Positions 22,982-35,800 of a stretch of DNA of 64,000 nucleotides are shown here, in pieces. This stretch comes from Amborella trichopoda. Lineage: Eukaryota > Streptophyta > Magnoliopsida > Amborellales > Amborellaceae. Made by a program: the position numbers and the translations under genes. The stretch's first letter is position 1, and each line of letters opens with the position of its first letter. The stretch spans positions 3,543,846-3,607,845 of the forward strand of contig NW_006500031.1 in NCBI RefSeq assembly GCF_000471905.2, in the 5' to 3' direction. Under the pieces are notes generated by a model. It saw only the letters and a list, made by a program, of their open reading frames with translations, did not search any database and was not told the origin of the DNA.

Positions 22982-24008
22982 AAGAAAGAAACCCAAATAT
23001 TTCATCCCCATTTAGGTACTCAAACAATTAGAAAACCAACCATACATATTACGAAATAGAAAATAAGAGAAAGGAAAGAGATGGACAAGCACTTCGCTTC
23101 AAAATTATAGAGTGATTTATGTATAGATCCTAAAATTTTTCTTAAAATATTAAATGCTTTATTTATTGGTGAAAATTACAAAGAAAGTCGTTTAACCCAT
23201 CTTTTTTTATTTTTTTCAACATTGCTCCTCGATCCACCGACATCCTCTGACTGACTTCTAATTATTGTTTTTCAAATTTTAAAAAAATTATGGAACCAGA
23301 AAAATTCATGAGAAATTATAGAAAATTACGGAACCAGCAAAATTCATGAGAATCTAACCTTTGTCATAAGTAGATAGAGGGACGACGGAAATCTAAGTTT
23401 TGTTTCCCTCGGTGCTGTTTACTCTCTCTAAAAATCCAGTTCCAAAAGAGAAATGGAACGTTAAAAAACACATGCAAAAGAGAAATGGAGAAGGGTCAAT
23501 GTCCGACTTAATAAAAGTAGATTATAGCCATCCAATGTGAAATTTGTTAATTTGAGTGTCACAAAATTTAACAAAAAAAAAATTTTAGATTTTGTGTTTG
23601 GTCAATAAAATAAATGCAACCACCAAATTTCATATCTAAAGGATAAGATTAATTGTGAGCACCTTGTTTATACTCTTCCTTTGTAAATTCAGCCAGGGCT
23701 TAACATCTTTTTCCCTCGAATTTAATCGTCATAATAGGACATAACATTGATGTTTTGTTTTAGAAAGACCACCACTCTCAAGCACCTAAATCCAGGGAAA
23801 TTGGTGAGAAAACATATGTTCATTTGAGAATTAAAAAGTATAATACCTCATAATTTTTTTTTTTAAACTTTTAATACCCAAGAAAATATAAGGGGGAGAG
23901 AGAAAACGATGACCGGTTAGTGAGTGTCAATTGTTCAAAACAGAGAGATTTATGAAAATATATATAGTTAATCGAGTACTTAACATGCTACATATTTTTA
24001 TTTAGGAA
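22982..24008. other. AT-rich region without recognised features
   Basis: No frame longer than chance, RNA gene or transposon end was recognised. A short local repeat (GGAACCAG.AAAATTCATGAGAA) occurs near 23293 and 23330. Confidence 0.5.
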
Positions 24009-24405
24009 AAAATCTATATGCACCTTAAAAATGTATAATAATTAAGGTGCAGCTCTAAAATCCTTTGAGAAAGGTTGTTTTGATGTTGGAAAAACACCTC
24101 ATTGATCATCTCAACATCAGATATATATAAATAGGGAAAAAATATTGATTTTAAGTCCTAAAAATAGTGCATCTCACCACACATTATCTGGACCGTTTAT
24201 TTTTAAGATTTTCATGCATATGTAGATCTACTTGATTTCAAACATTTTTTTAAGTTTAAAATTTTATAATAGAGATAAAAATAAATTCTTGCATCATCCT
24301 AAAAATTTTCAATACCCAAATTAATCTCATGACAAAGTTTGGAGGCACACCTTAATTTGATTGCTTAAGGTTGCAACCTTATACAAACCACAACCCTTTT
24401 ATTTA
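24009..24405 (-). mobile_element. MITE-A copy 1
   Basis: About 400 bp, related in inverted orientation to 25752-26153. Shared landmarks are TGCACCTTAAAA near one end, GGTTGCAACCTTA near the other, and internal AGTAGATCTAC and TTATCTGGACC-type segments. It has no coding capacity and is classed as a MITE from size, copy pair and composition. The superfamily is not determined. Confidence 0.65.
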
Positions 24406-24444
24406 ATTTAAAAATCTCATCAAAATATACATGATCATGTGTTT

Positions 24445-24670
24445 AACTGAAAAGATATTGTACATTATGAAACCATTTATCTTTGTTTCTAGGAGGTCAT
24501 AATCACTCTTAATCATTAGATGTCAAATTGGATGGCTTAGAGTATGTCATGAAGTTCAAAATTTTTTTTTTTTTTTGTGAACTTTGAGCCTATTCAATAA
24601 CACTCATACAACTAGCTGATGAAATCTGACGGACAGGAATAATTGTAACCGCCTAGTACCAAAATTAAAT
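24445..24670. mobile_element. MITE-B copy 1 (degenerate)
   Basis: The start (TGTACATTATGAAACCATTT ATCTTTG) resembles the ends of the two better copies at 24838 and 25214. The other end near 24655 (CTAGTACCAAAATTAAAT) is diverged. Confidence 0.45.
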
Positions 24671-24837
24671 ATGTTCTTTATGTATATTTTAGTTGAAATG
24701 TATAAATTATTACAAGTTAACAAATTTGATGTACTTTGATAAATTTCGCCAACAAATTCAATGAATGCATGCAGTGTGAGAAGATTGAAGGAGGAGCATG
24801 AGAGAGACAAGTGCAAGGATTATAAAAATAAAAAAAA

Positions 24838-25016
24838 GTATACAATGAGACCATTTATCTTTGGTACAAGATGGTCAACATTAATCTTGACTATTGGATA
24901 TAAAATTAGATGATTGCATCTATTCTATTGACCAAGCTTAAACTTCAAAAGAAATTTTGTCAGACTTTGTGACACACCCATCTATATAAAAGGTAAATGG
25001 TCTCATTGCATATAAT
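24838..25016. mobile_element. MITE-B copy 2
   Basis: It begins GTATACAATGAGACCATTTA and ends with the inverted version, GGTAAATGGTCTCATTGCAT. The copy is about 180 bp with terminal inverted repeats of 20 bp or more and no coding capacity. Confidence 0.7.
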
Positions 25017-25213
25017 CCCTTAAAAATGTATATCCCATCTAAAAACAAGTTTGAATTTTAATATTACTTTTTTTTTTTTATTATAATAGAAAAAGTCATG
25101 TATTCAGGTAAGACCGGGCATGGCTTGAGCCTCAATAGTGGCATTTAGGCCAAGCTTGGTGTAGAAATTAACTTTGGGCCCAAGCCAAGTTTGGGACTAT
25201 AAAAAATGGAAAA

Positions 25214-25431
25214 GTATATAATGAGACCATTTACCTTTAGTATAAGATGCTCACAATTAATCTTGACCATTGGATGTGAAATTGGGTGGCTGCATTTATT
25301 TCATTGTCCAAGCTCAAAGTTCAAAATAATGTTTTTTGAACTTTGTGACACTTTCAAGCTATCAAATTTCACGTGAATGATTGTGAATAATTGTGACTTC
25401 GATGTACCAAAGTAAATGGTTTCATTGTATA
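25214..25431. mobile_element. MITE-B copy 3
   Basis: It begins GTATATAATGAGACCATTTA and ends AAATGGTTTCATTGTATACA, an inverted match. It is about 218 bp and keeps more of the interior (AATTAATCTTGACCATTGGA) than the other copies. Confidence 0.72.
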
Positions 25432-25751
25432 CATTCCCATAAAAAAATTGGGCAAGGCATAGACTAGGTCTCAAGCCCGTGCTGATGTTAAATCCCATTT
25501 TTGGCCACTTGGCATGGCATTAAAATTGAACTCTTTGCCACCAAATTTAATAGAGAAGCGACAATAAATAGAAAAGCAAAAGAAAGAAAAAAGGTAAATT
25601 TGCGCCAAAAGAATCTACCATAGGGCATTATTCTGGTGCCAAAAAACTCACAAGTTGTTTACCTCGATGAGTTCGAAAAATAAATTTGAAGCAAAAATTT
25701 GTCAATCTTGTAAGATATTATCTGAGCCACCATTTATCCTTCGCTTTATTA

Positions 25752-26153
25752 AATTATAGGGTGTGGTTTGCATAAGGTTGCAGCCTTAAACAATCTAATT
25801 AAGGCGCACGTCTAAATTTTATTATAAATATAATTTTGATATAAAATTTTTTTAGGATGGCTTGAGAATCTATTTTCATATCTAATTATAAAATTTTAAA
25901 CTCTAAAAATGGTTCAATCAAGTAGATCTATAGCACAAGAAAAGCTTGAAAATGGATAGTCCAGATAATGTATTGGAAGATAAACTATTTCGTAGACCCA
26001 AAATCTTTTTTTATTTTCATTTTAGCATATCTCGATGTCGAGATGATCAATTAGAAGTTTCTGACATTCAAACAACCTTATATGATAGACTTTTTAGGTG
26101 CACCTTTAATTCTACATTTTATAGTTGCAACCTTAAATAAACTTTTTCCTAAA
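25752..26153 (+). mobile_element. MITE-A copy 2
   Basis: Inverted relative to 24009-24405: it starts GTGTGGTTTGCATAAGGTTG and ends near AGGTGCACCTTTAATTC...AACTTTTTCC. It lies about 600 bp beyond the BCAT stop codon, in the likely 3' flank of the gene. Confidence 0.65.
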
Positions 26154-26752
26154 TTAAAAAGAGTACAACTCAATAAACAAAGATAAAAAAACCCAATAGA
26201 TGCTAAGAAGCCTATTAATCCATTTATCTATTTACATTGGTCAATGAAAGTTGATTCAAATCTTTTTGGCAAGTTTCTGAAAAGGTTAATGAGTTGAAAG
26301 CATCCCTAAAAAGTGGTTTTCTTTATGGACGCAGTTTCTATGCGGCCAAGCCCGCATATGTAGAAATGCGGTCCAGCTCGCATGAAACAATTTCTTTTTC
26401 TTTATTTAGGCAAGTTCGAAAAAAGTACATTTAAAATTTAACCCCCTTTAAAAACAACCCGTTAGGTGTAAGGTGGCACAGTGGATGCATATACAAGAAT
26501 TTTGAGTGCATACTGTATAAACTAGGCCCCTGTGGATTGTCTTTTTCTTTGTTATAAATGTTGGTGATTCAATGAGAGACCCTATTCTACTGAAGCATTG
26601 AAGTTTGTTTTTGCATTTATTCCAATTGCATTCCATGCATCCAATTAAAGACCACTTGTATGATCATGTCGCTCATCGCTCCATCTACAGATCCACTTAA
26701 TGATCAATTTTTCACCAAGCCACTAAAGTTTAATGGTTTGGCTTGCTCCTTC

Positions 26753-26864
26753 CTACTTTACTATAACTGTCCACCCCATTGTGTCCTCTGTTAACCCGAA
26801 CTGAATGCTTATAAGTGCAGAATAGAGTTGCCGAGAAACTTTTCCTACACCACCATACTCTATC
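26753..26864 (-). CDS. BCAT: BCAT terminal exon ([20 protein letters not shown] ...)
   Basis: 112 bp including the stop at 26753-26755. Acceptor TTGTTGCAG. The first G completes the Arg codon, then 36 residues end in [15 protein letters not shown], which matches the conserved C-terminus of plant BCATs. No polyadenylation signal was assigned. Confidence 0.93.
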
Positions 26865-29800
26865 CTGCAACAACATGAGAAAATATCAGCTAATCTATTG
26901 AGCAAGGGAGTAATTAAACAATGTGGGAGTAATTAGACAGTGTGAGCTTTGAAAAAGCTTGGAAAGTTAGATTCGGGATTTGTGGAAAGTTTTAACGAAA
27001 TTTTACGTTGGCTGCCTACCTAACACAACCCACCTCCTTTATCCGGGCTTGGGACGGGTTAAGGGATTGGCAAGCCATGATTCATGTAACCAACCCCAAA
27101 TAGCAGAGAAAAGGGTATGATGATGATGATCTTTGTAAAAGCTTATTCAAGATATCTTGTATACCAAGAACTAGCCAGTTAAGTCAATTTCAGGTGTTGA
27201 ATCTAAGTGCCATGCAATCCAAGTCCCGAGACATGGTCTGGACTAATGGTCTTCTTAAAATACTAGGAATTGTTGTTCTTGTAACTATTTTCTTTGAAGA
27301 ACAGGTGACCGTGTCCTCATAATCATTATTATTTTATATGATAAAGTACAATTCCATAGCTGAATCTACCATCTGAGGGCACAACATCTGAGTGCACAAC
27401 AGATGTTGAAGTTCATTGTCAATATGCAAGAGAAAATTCACAAAATGCGGCATCAAACAGATCTGATAAGAAGCCAAGATCAAGATGCAAATTTCTTAAG
27501 TAGAAGGAACCATAAGGGATAGATACACACCTCTTACACACAAGGCTTTGAATGATTGATTCATATTGAAAATGTCCATGACCAGTTTCATACTCACTAC
27601 CTCTAACAGAAAGTATGAAAGACGCAAGAACTTGAGCTTTCAAAACTTATTAAATGAGGTGAATATGTCTCACAAGTTTCAAATTTTCAATGCATAGATA
27701 GGGTACTTCACAAAATTGATTAATAAGCTGGCCAATAAAAGAGACACACATGGGAAAGATAACAGCTGAATTGATATGAATCAAACCTTTTCCCAAGATA
27801 CGTGACACTGCCAACAGGAGAAACAACCACAGCACATCCAGTTCCAAAAACTTCATCGGCATCAAACACCTCCTCTACTGGTATACGTCGCTCCTCAACC
27901 TGCAAAGTTTGGGATTGATCAGGCAGAACCATGAAAAAGAAAAGTAGGGTTTCAAAGATGATTAAATTGCATTCCTGGCTGAAATACTGGTGTCCATAGG
28001 ATATGGCATGGATCCCACTATCTCAGGTGGTACGTGCAAATGCTTAATGCATGTGATTGATGAGTCATGTCATTAGGGTTATTTCCCTTTCTTTTCTTTT
28101 CTTTTTCAAAACTTAGGATATTTGGTCCTTCAATTTATATTAGTTACCAAAGGGTAATTTTTGTCTTTCATATTAGTAGAAAATCCATGAGTACTTCAGT
28201 CTTTTTATTATTTTTATTTTAATGAACAGTACTTTGGATAATTATGTTTAAGACAAATTGCATATTCAGGGCAGAGAAGAACGTCCAACCCCAAGGATGT
28301 TTATGTTTTGCTATCTTTGAGAAAGAGAGACTCTAGAAAAGGCTTCTTGAATTATTTGACTAAAGGGTATAGAGAAGGCTTGGAAGACCCTTCATCCAAT
28401 TTTCTTTCCCTAAACTCTTTCGTCCTCTCCATTCTGTCCCTTCATCCCTTTTCCTTTTCTAGAATTCATTAGTATTCATCCCATAGCTGCAAGTCACCTA
28501 ACCTAGATAGCAATCCCCTTCCGGAATCTTGCTCTGGAAATTCGGAAAGGAGATCTTCAAGGGATCTTAATTTTAAAATTTTGGGATACCGATCCCGTTT
28601 CAATACAAAGATAACATCCAAACTGATGATTTTCTTTATCTATAACTAGCTAGTAATGCAACTTTTGATAATCAAATTCTTGCTGGCTATAAATAAAGAG
28701 ATCCTTACTTCAAAGAGTATATATAGTCCTAGACTATAGGGTATACTATCTAAGGTTAGGAGAAAGAACCCCAAAAGGTTGGGATCTAGATCCCTAAAAT
28801 TTGGGAATCTCAACCCTGACATGTGCATTGCACATACATTACTCCAAACTACAGGGTTCTAGTCAAGATCCCTGATTCTTGATCACGATTCTGCTCCAGA
28901 TCCCACTCTCAAATCCCAAAGACTATGATTCTTACTATTTCTTTTTGTCCCTTATTTTTCCCGCTTTCTTCTTTCTTTAATTTTCCTTTCCATTTATCAT
29001 AGTCCCCAAACCAACAAACATTTCCATTAAAAAATCCAATAAAACCTTAACAGTAACTCATAGATCCTCCTCAAAAATAACCCAAAGTAAAATAAACCAT
29101 TACTTACCACCCTCAACTTCGAAACGACCCTCTGCGATTAATTTAATGTTATTCTACACTCTTTTTCTCTCAGGGCTGTAGGGTAGCTTTAAATTGATAA
29201 GAAACAATTTTATCCAGCTAAAGCAAGTGCCTAAATTGCATGTTGATTTATGCTAGTCTGTCTAATTAGTGTTGTTGACGATGACCTGAAAAAACTGCAG
29301 ATATTAAACCTTATTCAATTAAGTTCTTGTAACTGAAGATTAGTGACTGACTGACCTTAAGTTATTGGTACCAGAGCAAGTTTTGTAATGGAGTTGAAGA
29401 TCTATTCTTAAGTTGTTTAGGGTCTATCTTAGAGTTGTAATGTGTCCATTAGGTCTTTAAGGCATTGTCACTTCGCTGTTTTGTCCCTTGGATGCTGTCC
29501 GACTCGATTACATAGTGTTCCTTAGTGTTTCAAATGATGCCTTGAGGCTAATTAAGAGTTCTTGAAGCCTTTTGGTTGTTGTCTTATCGGAAATAGCAAC
29601 ATTCTTCAGGTGTCTATCTAGAGCGTGGGAAGTACCATTCCTTAGGTCTAAAAGAAAGTTCCATGGTGGGGGGTTAGGTGAAGCCACATTCCATGGCAAA
29701 TCAAGGCAATGTGAACTAGGGTCATGATTGAGGCCATAGCTAAGGCCAAGGCCATGCACTTTGTCGAGTGAATGGTGCTCAGCAATAGTGCATCCTCCAA

Positions 29801-32800
29801 AGTCTTGATGACTCCCTCTTACACATTAGGGAAATTATGCAGGTAGTAGGTGTTAAGGTGACACTTCCTGTGACCCTCTCTACAAGGCTTGCGAAGATGC
29901 CAGTTTATATGGTTTTGAGAGAAGTCAAATACTACATGAGGACAAAAATGGAGTGTATGATGATGATTCTCGAGAAGATCCTAGGTGGTATCATAGGAGT
30001 GCTTCGAGGAGAGATTGAATAGAGCATCATCTGAGGTGGATGGTAAGGAGACATAGGGAGCTCAATCCAGAGTAGCATCCTGACAACCTTCTTTTCATGA
30101 GAAATATACAACATTTGCATAGATCCCGCTCGGGGATCAAGCCCAGAACACTCAATCCATTCTCTGATGAATCCAGCAGATTGCAAAGAGTTGCATAGGC
30201 TGGTAGAACTGCTAAGAAAAGGACTTATATGAGAAACCTTGAGTCCGTGCACAATCCCTGCACTCTTTAACTATAAAGAAAGACTGTACTTGGAGAATGT
30301 GTGTTGCGAGTAGCGCAATCAATAAGATTACCATCAAGTATAAGTTCCCCATACTTAGGATTGGTGACATGCTAGATGTGTTGAGTGGATCAGAAATTTT
30401 CTCTCAGATTGACCTCAGGAAAGGATACTGCCAGATTTGCATTTGACTTGGAGATAAATGGAAGACAACCTTCAAGACTCAAGCGCATCTTTGTGAGGAT
30501 GCCATTTGATTTGTCCAATGCACCGAGCACATTCATGCTACAATGAACCAATTTTAATGACCACGACCCTGGTCATATTATAATATATTTTGCATGTATT
30601 TCTTTTGCCAAGTGTTAAAAAGGAAAAAAAAACTCATTCTCCAAATATCCACTCGTTCGAATGTTGAGGCTTACAGAGAGATGGGTTGGGAGAGAAAACC
30701 ATGGTGTTCTGGTCTCTGTCTCTTACTACCCAAAGTTCCTCTCTTTCTCTACAATTTCAGAGGTACCTTGGTCACAAGGGAGCACCCAAAGCCTTGCAAG
30801 GCCACCCTGAGACAAGCCACTGTTGAGCTTAATCTCATGAACCATTATCTTGCAACTTTCTCCCTCTACGTTGGTACTAACCTCTTGGTACGAACATATT
30901 GGGGTGTTACGTTGGTACTAACATATTGAGGTGTTTTTTTGATACTTTTGACTCGTAGATTTGGTTATTCTCTACATGCCCTAACTGAACAATTGATGAG
31001 TTTGTTTCATACCCTCATAATTGCCTGTTTGGTATGATTAATAGCTTGGATAAAGTATAATTTGGATGATAACGGTTTGGGGATTTGTTTTGATGTTTTA
31101 AGGAGATCCTAATTACAGATTATTGTTTATGTTTCTTATGTGCTTGGAATATATATACATGAAGTGTTTGTTATTATTCTCAAGTGAATTTTAAAGAGAG
31201 GCATTGATCTGATTTTGCTGTAATCCATATACATAGCCATCCTAAATTGATCCTAGCATTGGTATCAGAGATTTGGTTAATTTCAATGGCTATTACAAAG
31301 AGTATTCTTTCCTATTTGGTGAAGACAAAGAAATTAGATGGCTTTAACTTTTCAATTTGGAAAAGTAAATTGTTTTTCTTACTGCATAATATGGAATTGC
31401 GATATGCGATTAATGATGAAAAACCTGCTGAACCTGATGATGATACAACTCTTAGAGATAGGCAAAGGTTTGTTAAGTGGAAAAATGATGATTTTACATG
31501 TAGAGGTGCCATTCTAAATTGCCTAAGTGATAGACTACATAAAGTGTCTGAATGCAATGATAATGCTAAAGATTTGTGGGCTGCTATTGATAAAAGACAC
31601 ACCTATGATAACTGTGTGGCTAAGTGTGAGTTGTATGAAAGATACAATATGTATAAGATGAAGGAAAATCAACCGTTATTTGAATATTTTGATGATATGT
31701 GCATTATGGCTAACCAACTTGCTGGTTTTGGTGAACCCATAAGTGAGCATCAACAGATTATGAAAATTATAGAAAATCTCCCTAACTCATGGAAGTATTT
31801 AAAAAAAAAATTGCGTCATAATGGGACTATCCAAACACTAAATGATCTAAGGGGACACTTAAGGATGGAAGAAAATGATAGGGTCAGGGAGAAGAATGAA
31901 AAAGATAGAGACCAAGCCTATCTAGCAATGGCCAACAAGAATAAGAAAGCAAAATCTAACAGGAGATTTAAGAAACTTCCTCAAGGACAAACTCCTTTGA
32001 AATTTAAAAAATATTATAATTGTAATAAATATGGTCATATTGCCAAATATTGCAGGGAAACCGAGAAGAGGGATGCTGGACAAGCGAGTGGCACTAAGGA
32101 TTTTACCTTTGTGGTTGACGAATCTTGATGGTGAGCTCCCGTGGTGAGTGGACTCGGGAGCTACTCGGCACATTTCCAACACCAAGAACAACGTGATAGA
32201 CTTCAAAGAAAGGAGTGACAGTCTTTATATGGGCTCGTCTAGCATCAACATTCTTGAAGAGGGCACAATTAGACTTCCACTTCCAACCGGTGGCATTTTG
32301 ACTCTTACTAATGTATTATATGCCCCAGAAATGAGGAGGAACTATACTTTCTCTCTCTAGGATTGATATTAGTGGAAGTGATGTTTATGTAAAAGATGGA
32401 AAAATGATCATTAAGAAAAATGATGTTTTTGTTGTAAAAGCCACTATGGTTGGCAATATGTACAAGCTTGATCTTGATAATAAAATGAAAAGGCCATTTG
32501 CTTATGATGAGTGTTTCAATATTTGGAATAGAAGGTTTGGTCACATTGGTTATGAAAAATTAAATAGATTAACGAGAGAAAATATAATCCCTTATTTAGA
32601 AAAGGAAAAATTCAAATGTGAAAGTTGCTTAAAGGGAAAAATGCATAGGAGATTATTTCCTAAGGGTAAAAGGGCTCAAAACTTACTTGAAATTATCCAT
32701 ACTAATATTTGTGGTAAATTAAAACCCAAAAGCCTTGGTGGGTGTGAATATCTTATCACTTTTATAGATATTCTTACACTTATTTAATAAACCATAAAAA

Positions 32801-35800
32801 TGAAGCATTAGACAAATTTAAGAAATATAAAGCCAAAGTTCAAAATCAATTAAATAAGAAAATTAAAATTCTTAGGAGAGATAGAAGAGGAGAATATATA
32901 TCATATGAGTTTAATCAATTTTGTAGTGAGAATGAGATTATTAGGCAAACTTCCTTACCATATACTCCTCAACAAGTTTGCCATATACTTCCTTACCATA
33001 TACTCCTCACTACAAAATTTCGAACCTTGATTGATATGGTTAACTGTATGATACAAGCGGCCGGTGTAGAATATTATTTTTGGGGTGAAGCTATTATGGC
33101 AGCAACATACATATTACATAGAGTACCCTCTAAATCGACTAATGTAACACCTTTTGAGTTATGGTTTGGAAGAAAACCAAGTTTGGATCATATTAAGGTA
33201 TGGGGCTCTTTAGAACACGTTCATATAACTCATGAAAAGAAAGAGAAATTGGGACCTAAAAGTGTCAAGTGTATATTTGTTGGGCATTCCGTTGATTCAA
33301 AGGGATATAGATTTTACAATGATGAAACTAAAGAAATCATAGAAACTAAAGAAATCATAGAGAGTAGAGAAGCCTACTTCTTTGAAGACTTTCAAATACC
33401 GATATATAAGCAAGCCAGATTTTTAGAAGAAAGAGACCAAGAGGAATCACTAGATCCTAGGACAACTGATGTAAGAAGCTCTTCTTGACTTGATCCGACT
33501 CCTAAATTGTATGAGCCTAAAAGGAGTACTAGGAAAATTAAAAAACCTAGTTATTTAGATGATTACGTTTATTACAATGAATTGAATGAAGTACCCCATA
33601 ATTTTAAAGACGCAATTAGCTCCGATGAAGCTAATAGTTGGCTAGAAGCTATGAAGGATGAATATGAGTCCCTAATGAGCAATAAACATGCGTCATAGTA
33701 GATTTTCCTTTAGATAGAAAGGCAATTGTTTGTAAATGTGTGTACTCTAAGAAATTAAATTCTGATGGTAATATTGAAGGATATAAAGCTAGATTAGTGG
33801 CTAGGGGGTTTAGCCAAAAGGAAGGAAATGATTTTCAAGAAACCTTTTCACCTATAGTAAGAAAATCTTTGATAAGAATAATATTAGCAATAACTAATCA
33901 TTATGATTTTAAGGTTCATCAAATGGATGTAAAGTCTGCATTTTTAAATGCTGAACTAGATGTGGAAATCTACACGACTCAACCTGAAGGTTTTGAATAT
34001 CAAGGTCAAAAAGATAAAGTATATAAATTAATTAAATCACTTTATGGTCCTCAAGGCAGTGGTATTTAATATTCACTCAAGCTCTTAGAGAGTTTAGGTT
34101 CAAAAATATTACTATTGATTACTGTGTATATACCTGATACAGTGGGGGCATACATTTGATTTTGGTCCTTTATGTGGATGATATAGTTTTAACTGGGAAT
34201 GATGCAAAAGCCATTCATGATTGTAAGGAGTGGTTATCCTCTAAATTAGAGATGGAAGTCATAAGACAAGTTGATAATATCTTAGGAATCAAAGTGACGA
34301 GATATAGAAATAAAAGGTTGTTCGTTCTTAATCAAGATCAGTATACTCTTAAGATGTTAAAGAAATTTAATATAGTGGACTCCAAACCTATGGCCACCCC
34401 GATTGAGAAGAATTGTAAGCAATGTACGGAAATGTGTCCTAAAAGTGACAAAGAAAAGGACATTATGAAGATATAACCTTATGCACCAGCTATTGGTTCT
34501 CTTAACTATTTGATGAATTGTGCTAGACCCGATGTAGCTTATGCAGTGGAGGTTGTTAGCCGATATATGACTAATCCTAGAATTGAACATTGAAAATTGG
34601 TAAAGAGGATATTTAGATATCTAAAGGGGACACATAATTATGATCTATGTTACAGGACTAAGGATCTGATCCTAGAAGGTTATTGCGACGCAAATCTAGG
34701 AGGATACATTGATGATTATAGATCCACATCAGGATGGGTGTTTACATTTGGTGGCATTCTACTATGGAAGCAGAATATATTGCTTTATATCATGCTTCAA
34801 GAGAAACGATATTCCTAAAGCACTTTCTTAGTGAGATGCCACTAGTCAAGTTTGATCATGCACCCACAATAATTTATTGTGATAATCAAGCAGTAATAAC
34901 AATTTCTAAACATCCAATGTATCATGGCAAGTCAAAACATATTAAGAAAAAGTACCACTCCGTAAGGGAATATGTAGAAAATAAGTAAAAGTTAGTTATC
35001 TTCCTACTCAATTGATGATTGCGGATCCACTAACAAAGGGTACTCATCCACTAACAAAGGGTACTCATGTGGACCCTTTTGCAAGAAGTGTACTTGCCAT
35101 GGGACTCAGACGCATAGGTGAGTCACAGTGATATTAGACTTTATGGTATATTGATGTTTGAGCAAAATATTGGATCCTTAGTGGTTTTGGTATAGTGTTA
35201 TGGATAGCCTTTGTAACTCCATTAACCATTATAATGATCATGTGATTTCCTACCGTTGTGACATTTCGAGTTTTATCTCAATGATGCCTATGTGGCATGA
35301 GCATCTTAGTGATGCAATGGTATCTTCGTGATACAGTGGTTTCTTTGTGATCCACTAGCTTATGTGGCTGATGCTCTTAGCATTTATGGGTGATTAGACA
35401 TTCGTGGTTTGCCCTTGTGATTTACAAGTATGTATCTTTCGGCAGTTGATGATCTCTTAGTGAGATAAATCTCTTTGTGGGATTACATGATAACTCATTG
35501 CAGCAATAAACTATCAAAATTTTGATAATGGGCGCATGTATGGCATCAGCAGTGCAGATGTCTGACGCATATGTTGTTGGGTACCTAATGAAAGAGTATG
35601 ATGATCCAGAAGCCTATGCATGAAGTTCGTAAGATAGTTGATGATCACAAAATACATCACAGCGTGTAATAAGCGTGGGAAAATGTGTGGTCGATGCCAT
35701 TGAGTGGATGAAATGTATATGTCGATGGACTATTGATTACTTGAGGATGTACAGCTCAAGTGATCAAAATAAAGCACATCATTTCAATGTGTGGATGATT

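Noticed and set aside
29508-30252. Short frames on both strands between the Gypsy-2 primer site and RT
   Set aside because: The region probably corresponds to decayed gag/protease of Gypsy-2, but no motif was strong enough to annotate.
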